A stretch of DNA of 64,000 nt from Flavobacterium sp. BFFFF2 (GCA_002256385.1 NKJD01000006.1:32866-96865); one strand, 5' to 3'. Numbered from the stretch's first letter, positions 38,614 to 47,585 are shown. Program-made: numbers and translations. Notes: generated by a model from the sequence alone, not told the origin.

Positions 38614-39099
38614 ATGAAAAAACTGAATTTATACCTAGTTAATGTAATAATGCTGTTTGTCTGCAATTGCGGCATTGCGCAAATTAATTCTTCGGAGAAA
38701 AAAGCAACAGAAATGTTGTTAGCATATTATTTAAAACACTTCAAGATTTGGGAAACGACCTCATTGAATTATAGTTCACGATTTAGGAAATTAGATTCCC
38801 TTATGGAAAAAAAATGTACTGTATTGCTTCGAAATAAAGCCACAGAAACATACAGAAATGTTGGAATCGATTTTTTGACTGATGACTCTATTGGAAATTT
38901 AAATGAAAACCTAAAAGTTGAAAAGGATCCAAACATTAAAAATGGTTATATAGTATCTTTTATATCAGATATTCAAACTTACGCAGACACACCAGGTGTT
39001 ATAACAAAAAAACAAATTAAACTGCTAGTAATACTAATTAAGCAAGCGGTTAACTATAAAATAGCTGAAGTGAAAAGATTGTCAATGACCCAAATCTAA
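38614..39099 (+). CDS. Hypothetical secreted protein (cassette cargo)
   Basis: MKKLNLYLVNVIMLFVCNCGIAQINSSEKKATEMLLAYYLKHF signal peptide. The listed upstream extension lies in repeat sequence. Confidence 0.55.
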   Translation: MKKLNLYLVNVIMLFVCNCGIAQINSSEKKATEMLLAYYLKHFKIWETTSLNYSSRFRKLDSLMEKKCTVLLRNKATETYRNVGIDFLTDDSIGNLNENLKVEKDPNIKNGYIVSFISDIQTYADTPGVITKKQIKLLVILIKQAVNYKIAEVKRLSMTQI

Positions 39100-39176
39100 T
39101 GATTTCAAGGGTAATGTTTAACGTTAATGATTACCTGTTTTTTTAAATCCGAAATGAGGTGATGTTCCAAAGTTAG

Positions 39177-39632
39177 TGATGATATAATTTTCCCACCCAA
39201 CCACCTGAAAACCAATAAAAAAAAGCAGTTTTGATTGTTATCACTTGTCTTTTCGAGCATTGACAAGCTCATAAACACCATGAAATTAGGGATTTAGAAT
39301 ACCCTGCGGGAACTAGGTGCCTGGTTTTAATAGGTGCTGTTCGTAAAAAAACTTTAAACTTTAAACTTTTCAACTTTAAACTAAAATCGCGTGAGGGATG
39401 GCAGTGGCATCCTCCGCCTTGGCGGAGATATAACGGACAGCCCGACCCGTTCCTGAACTAAACCTTCTGTTATTGGAAAAAGTAGTGGAACGGGGCACGC
39501 CCAAAGCTGAGTTGGAAAGTTGAATGTTGCAAGTTGGAAAGTTGCTCTCCTGCTTAAACTTCTTCATTTTCTTGCACAAAGAAATCTGAAAACTTCTTAG
39601 ATTTATGTTCTGAAAATTGGATTTGGCTTTGA
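39177..39632 (+). repeat. Long structured repeat, copy A
   Basis: From gtgatgataattttcccacccaaccacctgaaaacc-like start to ctgaaaattggatttggctttg; near-identical to copy B. Confidence 0.9.
39388..39502 (+). ncRNA. Putative structured RNA core, copy A
   Basis: CGCGTGAGGGATGGCAGTGGCATCC-TCCGCCTTGGCGGA-GATATAACGGACAGCCCGACCCGTTCC...GGAACGGGGCACGCCC; nested complementary stems. Confidence 0.5.
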
Positions 39633-39719
39633 CAGGAAAGTTGGGTGCAATTTGCTATCTGGCTTGTAGAGCAGACACTTGGATTGATGAAAAAATGATG
39701 TTAATTGTAACAGAGGTAG

Positions 39720-39950
39720 GTGATGGAAACATATAGTTATGAAAGTTTAGCAGGTTTGATATTCTTGTTCTTGATTTGTTTTTATTTTTTAAGAGATTTA
39801 TATTATGAATACAAACGGGAGGGGTTTAAGAATAAATCTATTGTTGGTAAATCAAATTTTATTAGAGGAGTAATGTTATGTTCGACTGGGGTGATAATTT
39901 CGACATTACTCATAATGAAATGTGTATTGCATTTAATTAATAATAAGTAA
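39720..39950 (+). CDS. Small two-TM membrane protein (paralog 1)
   Basis: METYSYESLAGLIFLFLICFYFLRDLYYEYKREGFKNKSIVGKSNFIRGVMLCSTGVIISTLLIMKCVLHLI; paralogous to the next ORF. Confidence 0.6.
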   Translation: MMETYSYESLAGLIFLFLICFYFLRDLYYEYKREGFKNKSIVGKSNFIRGVMLCSTGVIISTLLIMKCVLHLINNK

Positions 39951-40226
39951 TATTTAAAAGCTAATGATGTGGTGGTTTATATGTTCAACAATTGAAAATC
40001 ATCAATAAAATCAAGTTGGATTCCAAGTGTTTTTTAGTTTTAATCTGCTATTAAATTACAAGAAGTTTGGGCTTTGGATCTTTGCGATTTTTTTATGTAT
40101 ATTTAAATTCTATGTCAAAAATTTCATAAAAGAAGGTATGGATTTCGCAATACTGCAATTAAGCTCGCCAAGGTCTGGAATTTGGATTGATAAAATGGAT
40201 GATGTTAATAATAATAGAGGTAAATA

Positions 40227-40457
40227 ATGGAAACATATAACTACCAAAGTTTAATTGTGATATTTGTTTTAATATTATATTCAATTGTTGAAATTAGAAG
40301 GTTATACATTGAATATAAAAAAGAAGGCTTTAGAGATAGATCAAGTATGGATAAATCAATGTTCATAAGAGGAATTATGTTATCCTCCGCTGGAGTTATA
40401 ATTTCAATTATACTTTTCATAAGATGGCTTAATCATTTGGCATTGTTTAAAAGTTAG
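40227..40457 (+). CDS. Small two-TM membrane protein (paralog 2)
   Basis: METYNYQSLIVIFVLILYSIVEIRRLYIEYKKEGFRDRSSMDKSMFIRGIMLSSAGVIISIILFIRWLNHL. Confidence 0.6.
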   Translation: METYNYQSLIVIFVLILYSIVEIRRLYIEYKKEGFRDRSSMDKSMFIRGIMLSSAGVIISIILFIRWLNHLALFKS

Positions 40458-40473
40458 CGACGCCCTATTTTAC

Positions 40474-40918
40474 CAACCCAACCACCTGAAAACCAACAAA
40501 AAATTGAATCAGTGACGCGTGTTGTCACTTGTCTTTTCGAGCATTGACAAGCTCATAAACACCATGAAATTAGGGATTTAGAATACCCTGCGGGAACTAA
40601 GTGCCTGGTTTTAATAGGTGCTGTTCGTAAAAAAACTTTAAACTTTAAACTTTTCAACTTTAAACTAAAATCGCGTGAGGGATGGCAGTGGCATCCTTTT
40701 GCTTTAGCAAAAGATATAACGGACAGCCCGACCCGTTCCTGAACTGAGTTTTCTTTTATTGGAAAAAGTAGTGGAACGGGGCACGCCCAAAGCTGAGTTG
40801 GAAAGTTGAATGTTGCAAGTTGGAAAGTTGCTCTCCTGCTTAAACTTCTTCATTTTCTTGCACAAAGAAATCTGAAAACTTCTTAGATTTATGTTCTGAA
40901 AATTGGATTTGGCTTTGG
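40474..40918 (+). repeat. Long structured repeat, copy B
   Basis: Same order and near-identical sequence to copy A; core 40672-40788 with the CTTTTGC-TTTA-GCAAAAG hairpin variant. Confidence 0.9.
40672..40788 (+). ncRNA. Putative structured RNA core, copy B
   Basis: CGCGTGAGGGATGGCAGTGGCATC-CTTTTGCTTTAGCAAAAG-ATATAACGGACAGCCCGACCCGTTCC...GGAACGGGGCACGCCC. Confidence 0.5.
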
Positions 40919-41055
40919 CCACAAAGTCGGGCTCCAATAGCCATCAAGCTTGCGGAGCAGGGATATTATCAAAGACAATTTTGGAGCGGGGAATTTCAAT
41001 ATTACTGGATACATCGCTATGGACCATTTTTAACATAGAAATTAAAATAAAGTTT

Positions 41056-41415
41056 ATGCCTCAAGAATTTAAAGCCCCATTAGGATTAAAAGTATTTTTA
41101 GTAGTTGTTGTTATTGTATTGTTTTTTTATAATTTTTATTATGTAGGATATAGACAAAACAAAAACAAGAGTGAGTTTTTTAAGAGAGCTTTCACTACAA
41201 AGGTTATAAGTTCAGATTCGTATGAAGGTCGAACTATTGAATATCAACTTGAAAATGGATTGAAAATATATTTTCTACTGCCAATTGATAGCAAAATCGA
41301 ATTACAAGATCTTGTCCAAAAAAGCAAAGAAACTTACCTATACAATGTGTACAGAAAAAACAATGAAAATGAATATAAATATTATACGACATATAACTTT
41401 GGTAAAATGCAATAA
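41056..41415 (+). CDS. Small single-TM hypothetical protein (cassette cargo)
   Basis: MPQEFKAPLGLKVFLVVVVIVLFFYNFYYVGYRQNKNKSEFFKRAFTTKVISSDSYEGRTIEYQLENGLKIYF. The upstream part of the listed ORF lies in repeat copy B. Confidence 0.55.
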   Translation: MPQEFKAPLGLKVFLVVVVIVLFFYNFYYVGYRQNKNKSEFFKRAFTTKVISSDSYEGRTIEYQLENGLKIYFLLPIDSKIELQDLVQKSKETYLYNVYRKNNENEYKYYTTYNFGKMQ

Positions 41416-41436
41416 AAGGGTATTGTTTCAAATTTC

Positions 41437-41815
41437 GTGATGATGTAATTCTACCCACCCAACCACCTGAAAACCAATAAAAAAAGTAGTTACGAATGTT
41501 ATCACTTCTCTTTTCTGGCGTTGATCTGCTCTTAAATGCAATGAAATATTGGCTTTAAACCAGCTTTCGGGAATAGAACACCTTGCTTTAGAAGCAGGTA
41601 TTCGAAAAAAAACTTTCAACATTCAACATTACAAACTTGAAACAAAATCCCGCGTGAGGGATGGCAGTGGCATCCTTTTGCTTTAGCAAAAGATATAACG
41701 GACAGCCCGACCCGTTCCTGAACTGAGTTTTCTTTTATTGGAAAAAGTAGTGGAACGGGGCACGCCCAAAACTAAGTTGAAAGTTGTAATGTCAAAAGTT
41801 GTAAAGTTGCGCGCT
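41437..41815 (+). repeat. Long structured repeat, copy C (diverged)
   Basis: gatgatgtaattctacccacccaaccacctgaaaaccaat...CGCGTGAGGGATGGCAGTGGCATCC...GGAACGGGGCACGCCC. Confidence 0.88.
41651..41767 (+). ncRNA. Putative structured RNA core, copy C
   Basis: Same stems as copy B. Upstream hairpin GAAT...ACCTTGCTT-tag-AAGCAGGT-ATTC differs from copies A and B but remains paired. Confidence 0.5.
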
Positions 41816-41952
41816 CAGTCAATCTTATTTTTTATTTTACGCAACTTAGTCTGGAGACTACAAAACATTACATCCTGAAAAACAGCAGTCACTATTGTTG
41901 CAAAGTCATGGATTGCGGCGTGTTTACATCCCCCATCACCCCCCACCTAATC

Positions 41953-42726
41953 TCACTTTCGCAGACTAATTTTTTTGCTCAAAGCCGAAAAATCTTGTCG
42001 AATTCCCTGTAGCACATCTTTTACGTTAATCGCGCCCAGATCGTCTTGTTCAAATTCTTGGGTGGCAATGCTACACGCGTACCGCCAGATTTCCAATACT
42101 TCTGAAGTGTTCACCTCATATGGGTCATAAATCGGATTGTCCGATTTGGCCAATAACACATTACTGCCTTTTTTTACCAGCCGTTTGTAGGCAATGCCAT
42201 TCGTTTTGGTCACCAAGACATAGGTTTTGTTGTCCACCACGTCGGCCAAGCGTTCAATATATTCCCCAATGACAAACGAGCCTTCTTTGTGAGGAGGCAT
42301 CGAGTCGCCGGTAACTGGAAACGCCCGGTATTTCCCATTTCTCAAAAACGGCAGTGAAATATGCTGCAAGGCCTCAATAAATTCAGGATCGCTGTAGCCC
42401 ATCAGATAACCCGCCTGCGCTTTTTCGGGCACCAATTCAATCTTGTTTTCGCCCGCGCTGTCAACGGTAATGGGCAGCAAAATGCGATTTTCCTCCAACT
42501 GAATCAAATTTTCATAAGGCACCCGCCTGATATCAAAAGACAACAGCAAATCAATGCTGACATGAAAGTACCGTGAAATCTTTTGCAGGCAGTCGAGCGG
42601 CGGGTCGGTAGTGCCTTCATACTTGGCGTAACGCTCGCGCGGGATGAGCAATACATCCGCTAACTTTTGCTGTGTCATGCCACTTTTGACACGCAGGTAC
42701 CTCAGATTATCAGAAAATATGGACAT
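41953..42726 (-). CDS. XRE-HTH / S24 (LexA-like) transcriptional regulator
   Basis: N-terminal HTH (LRYLRVKSGMTQQKLADVLLIPRERYAKYEGTTDPPLDCLQKISRYFHVSIDLLL); C-terminal S24 region (FPVTGDSMPPHKEGSFVIGEYIERLADVVDNKTYVLVTKTNGIAYKRLVKKG). Confidence 0.9.
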   Translation of the reverse strand: MSIFSDNLRYLRVKSGMTQQKLADVLLIPRERYAKYEGTTDPPLDCLQKISRYFHVSIDLLLSFDIRRVPYENLIQLEENRILLPITVDSAGENKIELVPEKAQAGYLMGYSDPEFIEALQHISLPFLRNGKYRAFPVTGDSMPPHKEGSFVIGEYIERLADVVDNKTYVLVTKTNGIAYKRLVKKGSNVLLAKSDNPIYDPYEVNTSEVLEIWRYACSIATQEFEQDDLGAINVKDVLQGIRQDFSALSKKISLRK

Positions 42727-42733
42727 GTGTTAA

Positions 42734-42750
42734 TGTGAATTTAATTCACA
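42734..42750. promoter_or_regulatory. Candidate operator 1 in divergent promoter
   Basis: TGTGAATT-T-AATTCACA, perfect 8-bp inverted repeat. Confidence 0.6.
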
Positions 42751-42788
42751 ACAAATATAAAAATCTTTGGGAATATGGTTCTAGTTTT

Positions 42789-42805
42789 GTGAAATAATTT
42801 TTCAC
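42789..42805. promoter_or_regulatory. Candidate operator 2 in divergent promoter
   Basis: GTGAAA-TAATT-TTTCAC, sharing the GTGAA/TTCAC half-site with operator 1. Confidence 0.55.
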
Positions 42806-42824
42806 CTCAAAATATAAAAGCACG

Positions 42825-44006
42825 ATGTCACGGGCAATTGTACACATGGATTTAGACACGTTTTTCGTGTCTTGCGTCAGGCTTGAAAACCCGCAACTCA
42901 CTGGTATTCCACTCATTGTAGGAGGTGGCGAACGGGGCGTTGTCGCTTCTTGTTCCTATGAAGCGCGGTACTTCGGGGTGCGTTCCGCGATGCCCATACG
43001 CATGGCCATGCAACTTTGTCCGCAGGCTAAAATTGTCAAAGGAGACATGGAATTGTTTTCGAAAAAATCGCATGAAGTAACCGAAATTATTGAGGAATAT
43101 GCGCCCATCGTGGAGAAGGCAAGTATTGACGAATTTTATCTAGACATTACGGGGATGGACAAATTTTACGGTTGCTATAAATGGACCAACGAACTGATAC
43201 AAACCATTACAAAAGAAACGGGACTGCCCATCAGTTTTGCTTTGTCGGTGAACAAAACGGTGTCCAAAATTGCCACAGGCGAAGGCAAGCCCAAAGGCAA
43301 TCTGGAAATTCCACAAAATAGGGTCAGGCCGTTCTTAAATCCGTTGTCGATCCGTAAAATCCCCATGGTAGGCGAAGTGACTTTCAACCTGCTTTCGCGG
43401 CTCGGCATCCGCAACATCGAAAAATTATCGGAAACACCGGCCGAAGTGCTCCAAAGTATGATTGGCAAAAACGGATTGGAATTATGGAAAAAAGCCAACG
43501 GCATCGACAACAACCCGGTGGAACCGTACACCGAAAGAAAATCCCTTTCCACGGAACACACCTATTTACAGGATACCATTGACCTCAAAAAAGTAGAATC
43601 ATTGATTTTGGGGATGGTTGAAAAACTCTGTTACCAGGCTAGGTCCGAACAGTGGCTGGTGTCGACGGTTGCGGTAAAAATCAGGTATGCCAATTTTGAC
43701 ACCGAAAATGTGCAAAGAAAGGTGGCTTATACCTCTTACGACCACATACTCGGAAAATTGGCCTTGGAATTATTCCGCAAATTATACAACCGGCGCATGC
43801 GCATCCGACTGGTCGGGGTGTCGTTTATGGGGCTGGTCCGAGGAACCTATCAGATCAATATGTTTGAAGACACCGAAGAACTGTTGGCGTTGTATCAGGC
43901 CTTAGACAAAATGAAAACCCGCTACGGCTTCCACGCGGTGGGTCGGGCCGATGCCATGTTAAAAGCAAAGAGCATTCCCACAAAAGGCGAAAACCCTAAT
44001 TCCTAA
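42825..44006 (+). CDS. dinB: Y-family DNA polymerase (DinB / Pol IV)
   Basis: MSRAIVHMDLDTFFVSCVRLENPQLTGIPLIVGGG...VVASCSYEARYFGVRSAMP...KASIDEFYLDITGMD...SFALSVNKTVSKIATGEGKP. Confidence 0.93.
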   Translation: MSRAIVHMDLDTFFVSCVRLENPQLTGIPLIVGGGERGVVASCSYEARYFGVRSAMPIRMAMQLCPQAKIVKGDMELFSKKSHEVTEIIEEYAPIVEKASIDEFYLDITGMDKFYGCYKWTNELIQTITKETGLPISFALSVNKTVSKIATGEGKPKGNLEIPQNRVRPFLNPLSIRKIPMVGEVTFNLLSRLGIRNIEKLSETPAEVLQSMIGKNGLELWKKANGIDNNPVEPYTERKSLSTEHTYLQDTIDLKKVESLILGMVEKLCYQARSEQWLVSTVAVKIRYANFDTENVQRKVAYTSYDHILGKLALELFRKLYNRRMRIRLVGVSFMGLVRGTYQINMFEDTEELLALYQALDKMKTRYGFHAVGRADAMLKAKSIPTKGENPNS

Positions 44007-44028
44007 TTCCAAATTCTTTATTTTTCCG

Positions 44029-47000
44029 ATGTACCTCAACTGCCATTCCTTTCATTCGCTCCGCTTTGGCACCATTCCTTTAGACGATTTGGTGGCCCAA
44101 GCCGTTGGTTATGGGGTCACAGCCATGGCATTGACCGATCTGAATACCGTAACGGGCATCTACGATTTTATAAAGGCATGCAAGAAAGTAGGCATTAAAC
44201 CACTCGTCGGAATCGACTTCCGGAACAACGGCAAGCAACTGTATATTGGGCTGGCCAAAAACAGGGCCGGACTCGCAGAAATGAACCGTTTGGTGACCAA
44301 GCACCATTTTGAAAACACCCTGCTGCCTGAAGTAGCGCCCCCTTTTGACCACGTGTTTGTGATTTATCCGTTTAATAACGTCCCCGACGAACTGAAAGAA
44401 CATGAATTTATAGGCATCGGGGCCGACCAATTGCCCAAGTTGTATAACTACGTTTGGAAAAGAAGAATTTCCAAGATGGTCATTTTGCATTCGGTGACTT
44501 ATCGGACCAAGAAGGAGTTTAACCTACATAAAATACTAAGGGCCATTGACTTAAACATCATCGGATCTAAATTGACCGAAGCGGATTACTGCAAAGTATC
44601 GGAAGTCATGATTCCGATAGATCAACTTTTACAGCGATTCAATGATTTTCCGCAAATCATTCAAAACACGGAGGCCATCATAGCAGGCTGCCATTTTGAA
44701 TACGATTTTTATACGCCAAAAAACAAAAAACACTTTACCGGGAATTCACAAGACGACATGGAATTGCTGACAAAACTGGCTTATGAAGGCATGATTCGCC
44801 GTTATGGCGCCGAGCATGCCGAAGCCAAAGCCAGGGTGGAAAAGGAATTGAAAGTCATTCATGAGTTGGCATTTAGCGGGTATTTTCTGATTACGTGGGA
44901 TATTATTCAATACAGCCTGAACAAAGGTTTTTTACACATTGGTCGGGGCAGCGGCGCCAATAGTATTATTGCCTATTGTTTAGATATCACAAACATTTGC
45001 CCTTTGGAACTCGACTTGTATTTTGAGCGCTTTTTGAACGTCAATCGAAAAACGCCGCCCGATTTTGACATCGATTGGTCATGGCGTGAACGGGACACCA
45101 TTTTAACCTACATTTTCGATAAATATGGTCAAGATCATGTGGCGTTCTGTGGCACCAATGTCGAATTTAAATACCGTTCCATTTTCCGTGAAGTGGGCAA
45201 AGTGTTTGGTTTGCCCAAAGAGGAACTCGATGAATTGGCAAAAAAACCCATGAAAAAGCACCATAAAAACAACGTCGTGATGATGGTGCAAGATTATGGA
45301 ATGATGCTCGAAAAATACCCGAATCAGAGAAGTATGCACTCTTGTGGCATTATCATTTCAGAAGAACCAATCACCCATTTTACGGCTTTGGAAATGCCGC
45401 CAAAAGGGTTTCCGATTGTCCAATTTGACATGCACGTGGCCGAAGATATTGGCTTTGACAAATTCGATATTTTGAGCCAACGAGGCATTGGCCACATCGA
45501 TGACACCGTCAAATTAATCAGGGAAAACCAAGGAATCGAAGTCGATATTCGCGACACGTCGATTTCCAAAGATGAACCAACCTGCAACGAGCTGCTAAGC
45601 CAAGGAAAAACCATTGGGTGTTTTTACATTGAAAGCCCCGCCATGCGCGGCTTGCTCCGACGACTGAAGTGTGACAATTACAAAGTGCTGGTAGCCGCTT
45701 CGTCCATTATCCGTCCGGGCGTGGCCCAATCGGGCATGATGAAAGAATATATTTTCAGGCACAACCACCCCGACCGTTTCGAGTATTTTCATGAGGTGTT
45801 CAAAGAGCAATTGGGCGAAACATACGGCATTATGGTGTATCAGGAAGATGTCATCAAAATTGCTTTGCATTACGGTGGCCTTCCTGCCGCCGATGGCGAC
45901 ATCTTGCGTCGGGCCATGAGTGGCAAAGGGCGGTCAAAAGCTGCGCTGCAAAAGGTAAAAGACGACTTTTTTACTTCCTGTGCAAAACAGGGGCACCCAC
46001 TCGCATTAAGTCAGGAAATTTACCGCCAAATAGAATCCTTTGCGGGCTACTCCTTTTGCAAAGCGCATTCGGCCTCCTATGCGGTGGAGAGTTACCAAAG
46101 CCTGTACTTGAAAACGTATTACCCGATTGAGTTTATGACCGCGGTGATCAACAATTTCGGGGGTTTTTACCGCACGGAAGTGTACATCCATGAAGCGCGC
46201 ATGTCAGGCGCCAAAATCAATTCCCCCTGTGTAAACAAGAGCGATTATCAGACAAAGGTGTATGGCAAAAACATCTATTTGGGCTTTCAGCATCTGAAAA
46301 GTTTGGAATCAAAAACAGCGGAACTGATCACCAAGGAACGAGCAGAAAATGGCCCTTTCAATTCCCTAGAAGATTTTATCAACCGCATTCCCATCGGCAT
46401 TGAAGCGATCCAAATCCTCATTTTCATCGGTGCTTTTCGGTTCACCCGCAAGCCCAAAAACGAATTACTGATCATCGCCCGGCTGATTCTCATTAATTTC
46501 AGGCCCGAAAACCGCGACCTCCTGCTGCTGCAAGAACCGGTGAAGGAATATCAATTACCCGTTTTGGAGCGCTCGCCCTTTGAAGATGCTTTCGACGAAA
46601 TTGAACTGCTCGATTTTCCGGTGTCGGTGACCCCTTTCAACTTGTTGCAAACACGCTACAGGGGCGATGTCATGGCGAAGGATTTAACCAAACACCACAA
46701 GAAAACCGTGAAAATGCTGGCTTATTTGATTTCCAGAAAACACGTGCCCACCAAAAGAGGCGACATGTTTTTTGGCACCTGGATTGATGCGGAAGGCGCA
46801 TTTTTCGACACCGCACATTTTACCGACAGCCTGCAAAAATACCCCTTCAAAGGCGGCGGCTGTTATTTGTTACTAGGCCAAGTGGAAGTCGATTACCACT
46901 TTCCAACCGTTACCATTTCAAAAATGGAGAAAATGCCCTTTATCCCAGACCCCCGTTATTCCGCTACCGATGAAAAACGGTTTCAAACCCAACAACAAAT

Positions 47001-47085
47001 CCGCGAAGATGTCAGCCTAACCCACCGCGCCCCCTATCCGCAGGAACACGAAATTGGGCTGCCGAGGCAGAAGATGAAGCCGTGA
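44029..47085 (+). CDS. dnaE: DNA polymerase III alpha subunit (DnaE-type, probably the error-prone paralog)
   Basis: GRGSGANSIIAYCLDITNICPLELDLYFERFLNVNRKTPPDFDIDWSWRERD...YGIMVYQEDVIKIALHYGGLPAADGDILRRAMSGK; adjacent to dinB. Confidence 0.9.
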   Translation: MYLNCHSFHSLRFGTIPLDDLVAQAVGYGVTAMALTDLNTVTGIYDFIKACKKVGIKPLVGIDFRNNGKQLYIGLAKNRAGLAEMNRLVTKHHFENTLLPEVAPPFDHVFVIYPFNNVPDELKEHEFIGIGADQLPKLYNYVWKRRISKMVILHSVTYRTKKEFNLHKILRAIDLNIIGSKLTEADYCKVSEVMIPIDQLLQRFNDFPQIIQNTEAIIAGCHFEYDFYTPKNKKHFTGNSQDDMELLTKLAYEGMIRRYGAEHAEAKARVEKELKVIHELAFSGYFLITWDIIQYSLNKGFLHIGRGSGANSIIAYCLDITNICPLELDLYFERFLNVNRKTPPDFDIDWSWRERDTILTYIFDKYGQDHVAFCGTNVEFKYRSIFREVGKVFGLPKEELDELAKKPMKKHHKNNVVMMVQDYGMMLEKYPNQRSMHSCGIIISEEPITHFTALEMPPKGFPIVQFDMHVAEDIGFDKFDILSQRGIGHIDDTVKLIRENQGIEVDIRDTSISKDEPTCNELLSQGKTIGCFYIESPAMRGLLRRLKCDNYKVLVAASSIIRPGVAQSGMMKEYIFRHNHPDRFEYFHEVFKEQLGETYGIMVYQEDVIKIALHYGGLPAADGDILRRAMSGKGRSKAALQKVKDDFFTSCAKQGHPLALSQEIYRQIESFAGYSFCKAHSASYAVESYQSLYLKTYYPIEFMTAVINNFGGFYRTEVYIHEARMSGAKINSPCVNKSDYQTKVYGKNIYLGFQHLKSLESKTAELITKERAENGPFNSLEDFINRIPIGIEAIQILIFIGAFRFTRKPKNELLIIARLILINFRPENRDLLLLQEPVKEYQLPVLERSPFEDAFDEIELLDFPVSVTPFNLLQTRYRGDVMAKDLTKHHKKTVKMLAYLISRKHVPTKRGDMFFGTWIDAEGAFFDTAHFTDSLQKYPFKGGGCYLLLGQVEVDYHFPTVTISKMEKMPFIPDPRYSATDEKRFQTQQQIREDVSLTHRAPYPQEHEIGLPRQKMKP

Positions 47086-47140
47086 AGCGAGAAGTGGGGG
47101 TGTAATGGTTTCAAAAACAGCTTTTTTTACCAATGCTTTG

Positions 47141-47229
47141 GGCGTGCCCCGCCTGCCTAAGGCGAGGCGGGTCGGGCTGTCCGTTATATCTCCGCCAAGG
47201 CGGAGGATGCCACTGCCATCCCTCACGCG
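47141..47229 (-). ncRNA. Putative structured RNA core, copy D
   Basis: The terminal stem is changed to CCCGCCT...AGGCGGG (CCGTTCC...GGAACGG in copies A-C) and stays complementary. Confidence 0.5.
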
Positions 47230-47505
47230 GGATTTTTGTTTCAGGTTTTCCTTCGGACCGTTCGCCCCTGAGGGTCTCGGGTCAAGTTTAGCTTCGCTCC
47301 GTTCGGCCTTTGGCCTCGGGTCAGGTTTCAGGTTTGTTTTTTAAGAACACTACCAACTTAAACCAGACACCTAGTTCCGCGGGGCGGCTCGCACAATCTA
47401 ATTTCATAGCGTGTACGAGCAGATCAAAACTAAAAAAGACAAGTAATAGCACTGGTCTATTATTGTGAAATTTATTTTTTACTGATTTTCAACTGGTTAA
47501 CTTTT
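47141..47505 (-). repeat. Long structured repeat, copy D (inverted orientation), carrying inserted TGACCCGAG hairpin elements
   Basis: Minus strand: aaccagttgaaaatcagtaaaaaa...CTTGTCTTTT...GAACTAGGTGTCTGGTTTAAG...CGTGAGGGATGGCAGTGGCATCC...CCCGCCTCGCCTTAGGCAGGCGGGGCACGCCC. Confidence 0.85.
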
Positions 47506-47585
47506 TAAAACACGGAATCATTAACTTTGAAAGTAACGAATGCTAAAGTTGAAAAGCGACAAGGTACTTTTTAAATAAAACTAGT

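Noticed and set aside
38395-41815. Classical integron with attC sites
   Set aside because: No IntI-like integrase is present and the repeats are far longer than attC without clear RYYYAAC/GTTRRRY pairs. Only the looser cassette-array idea is kept.
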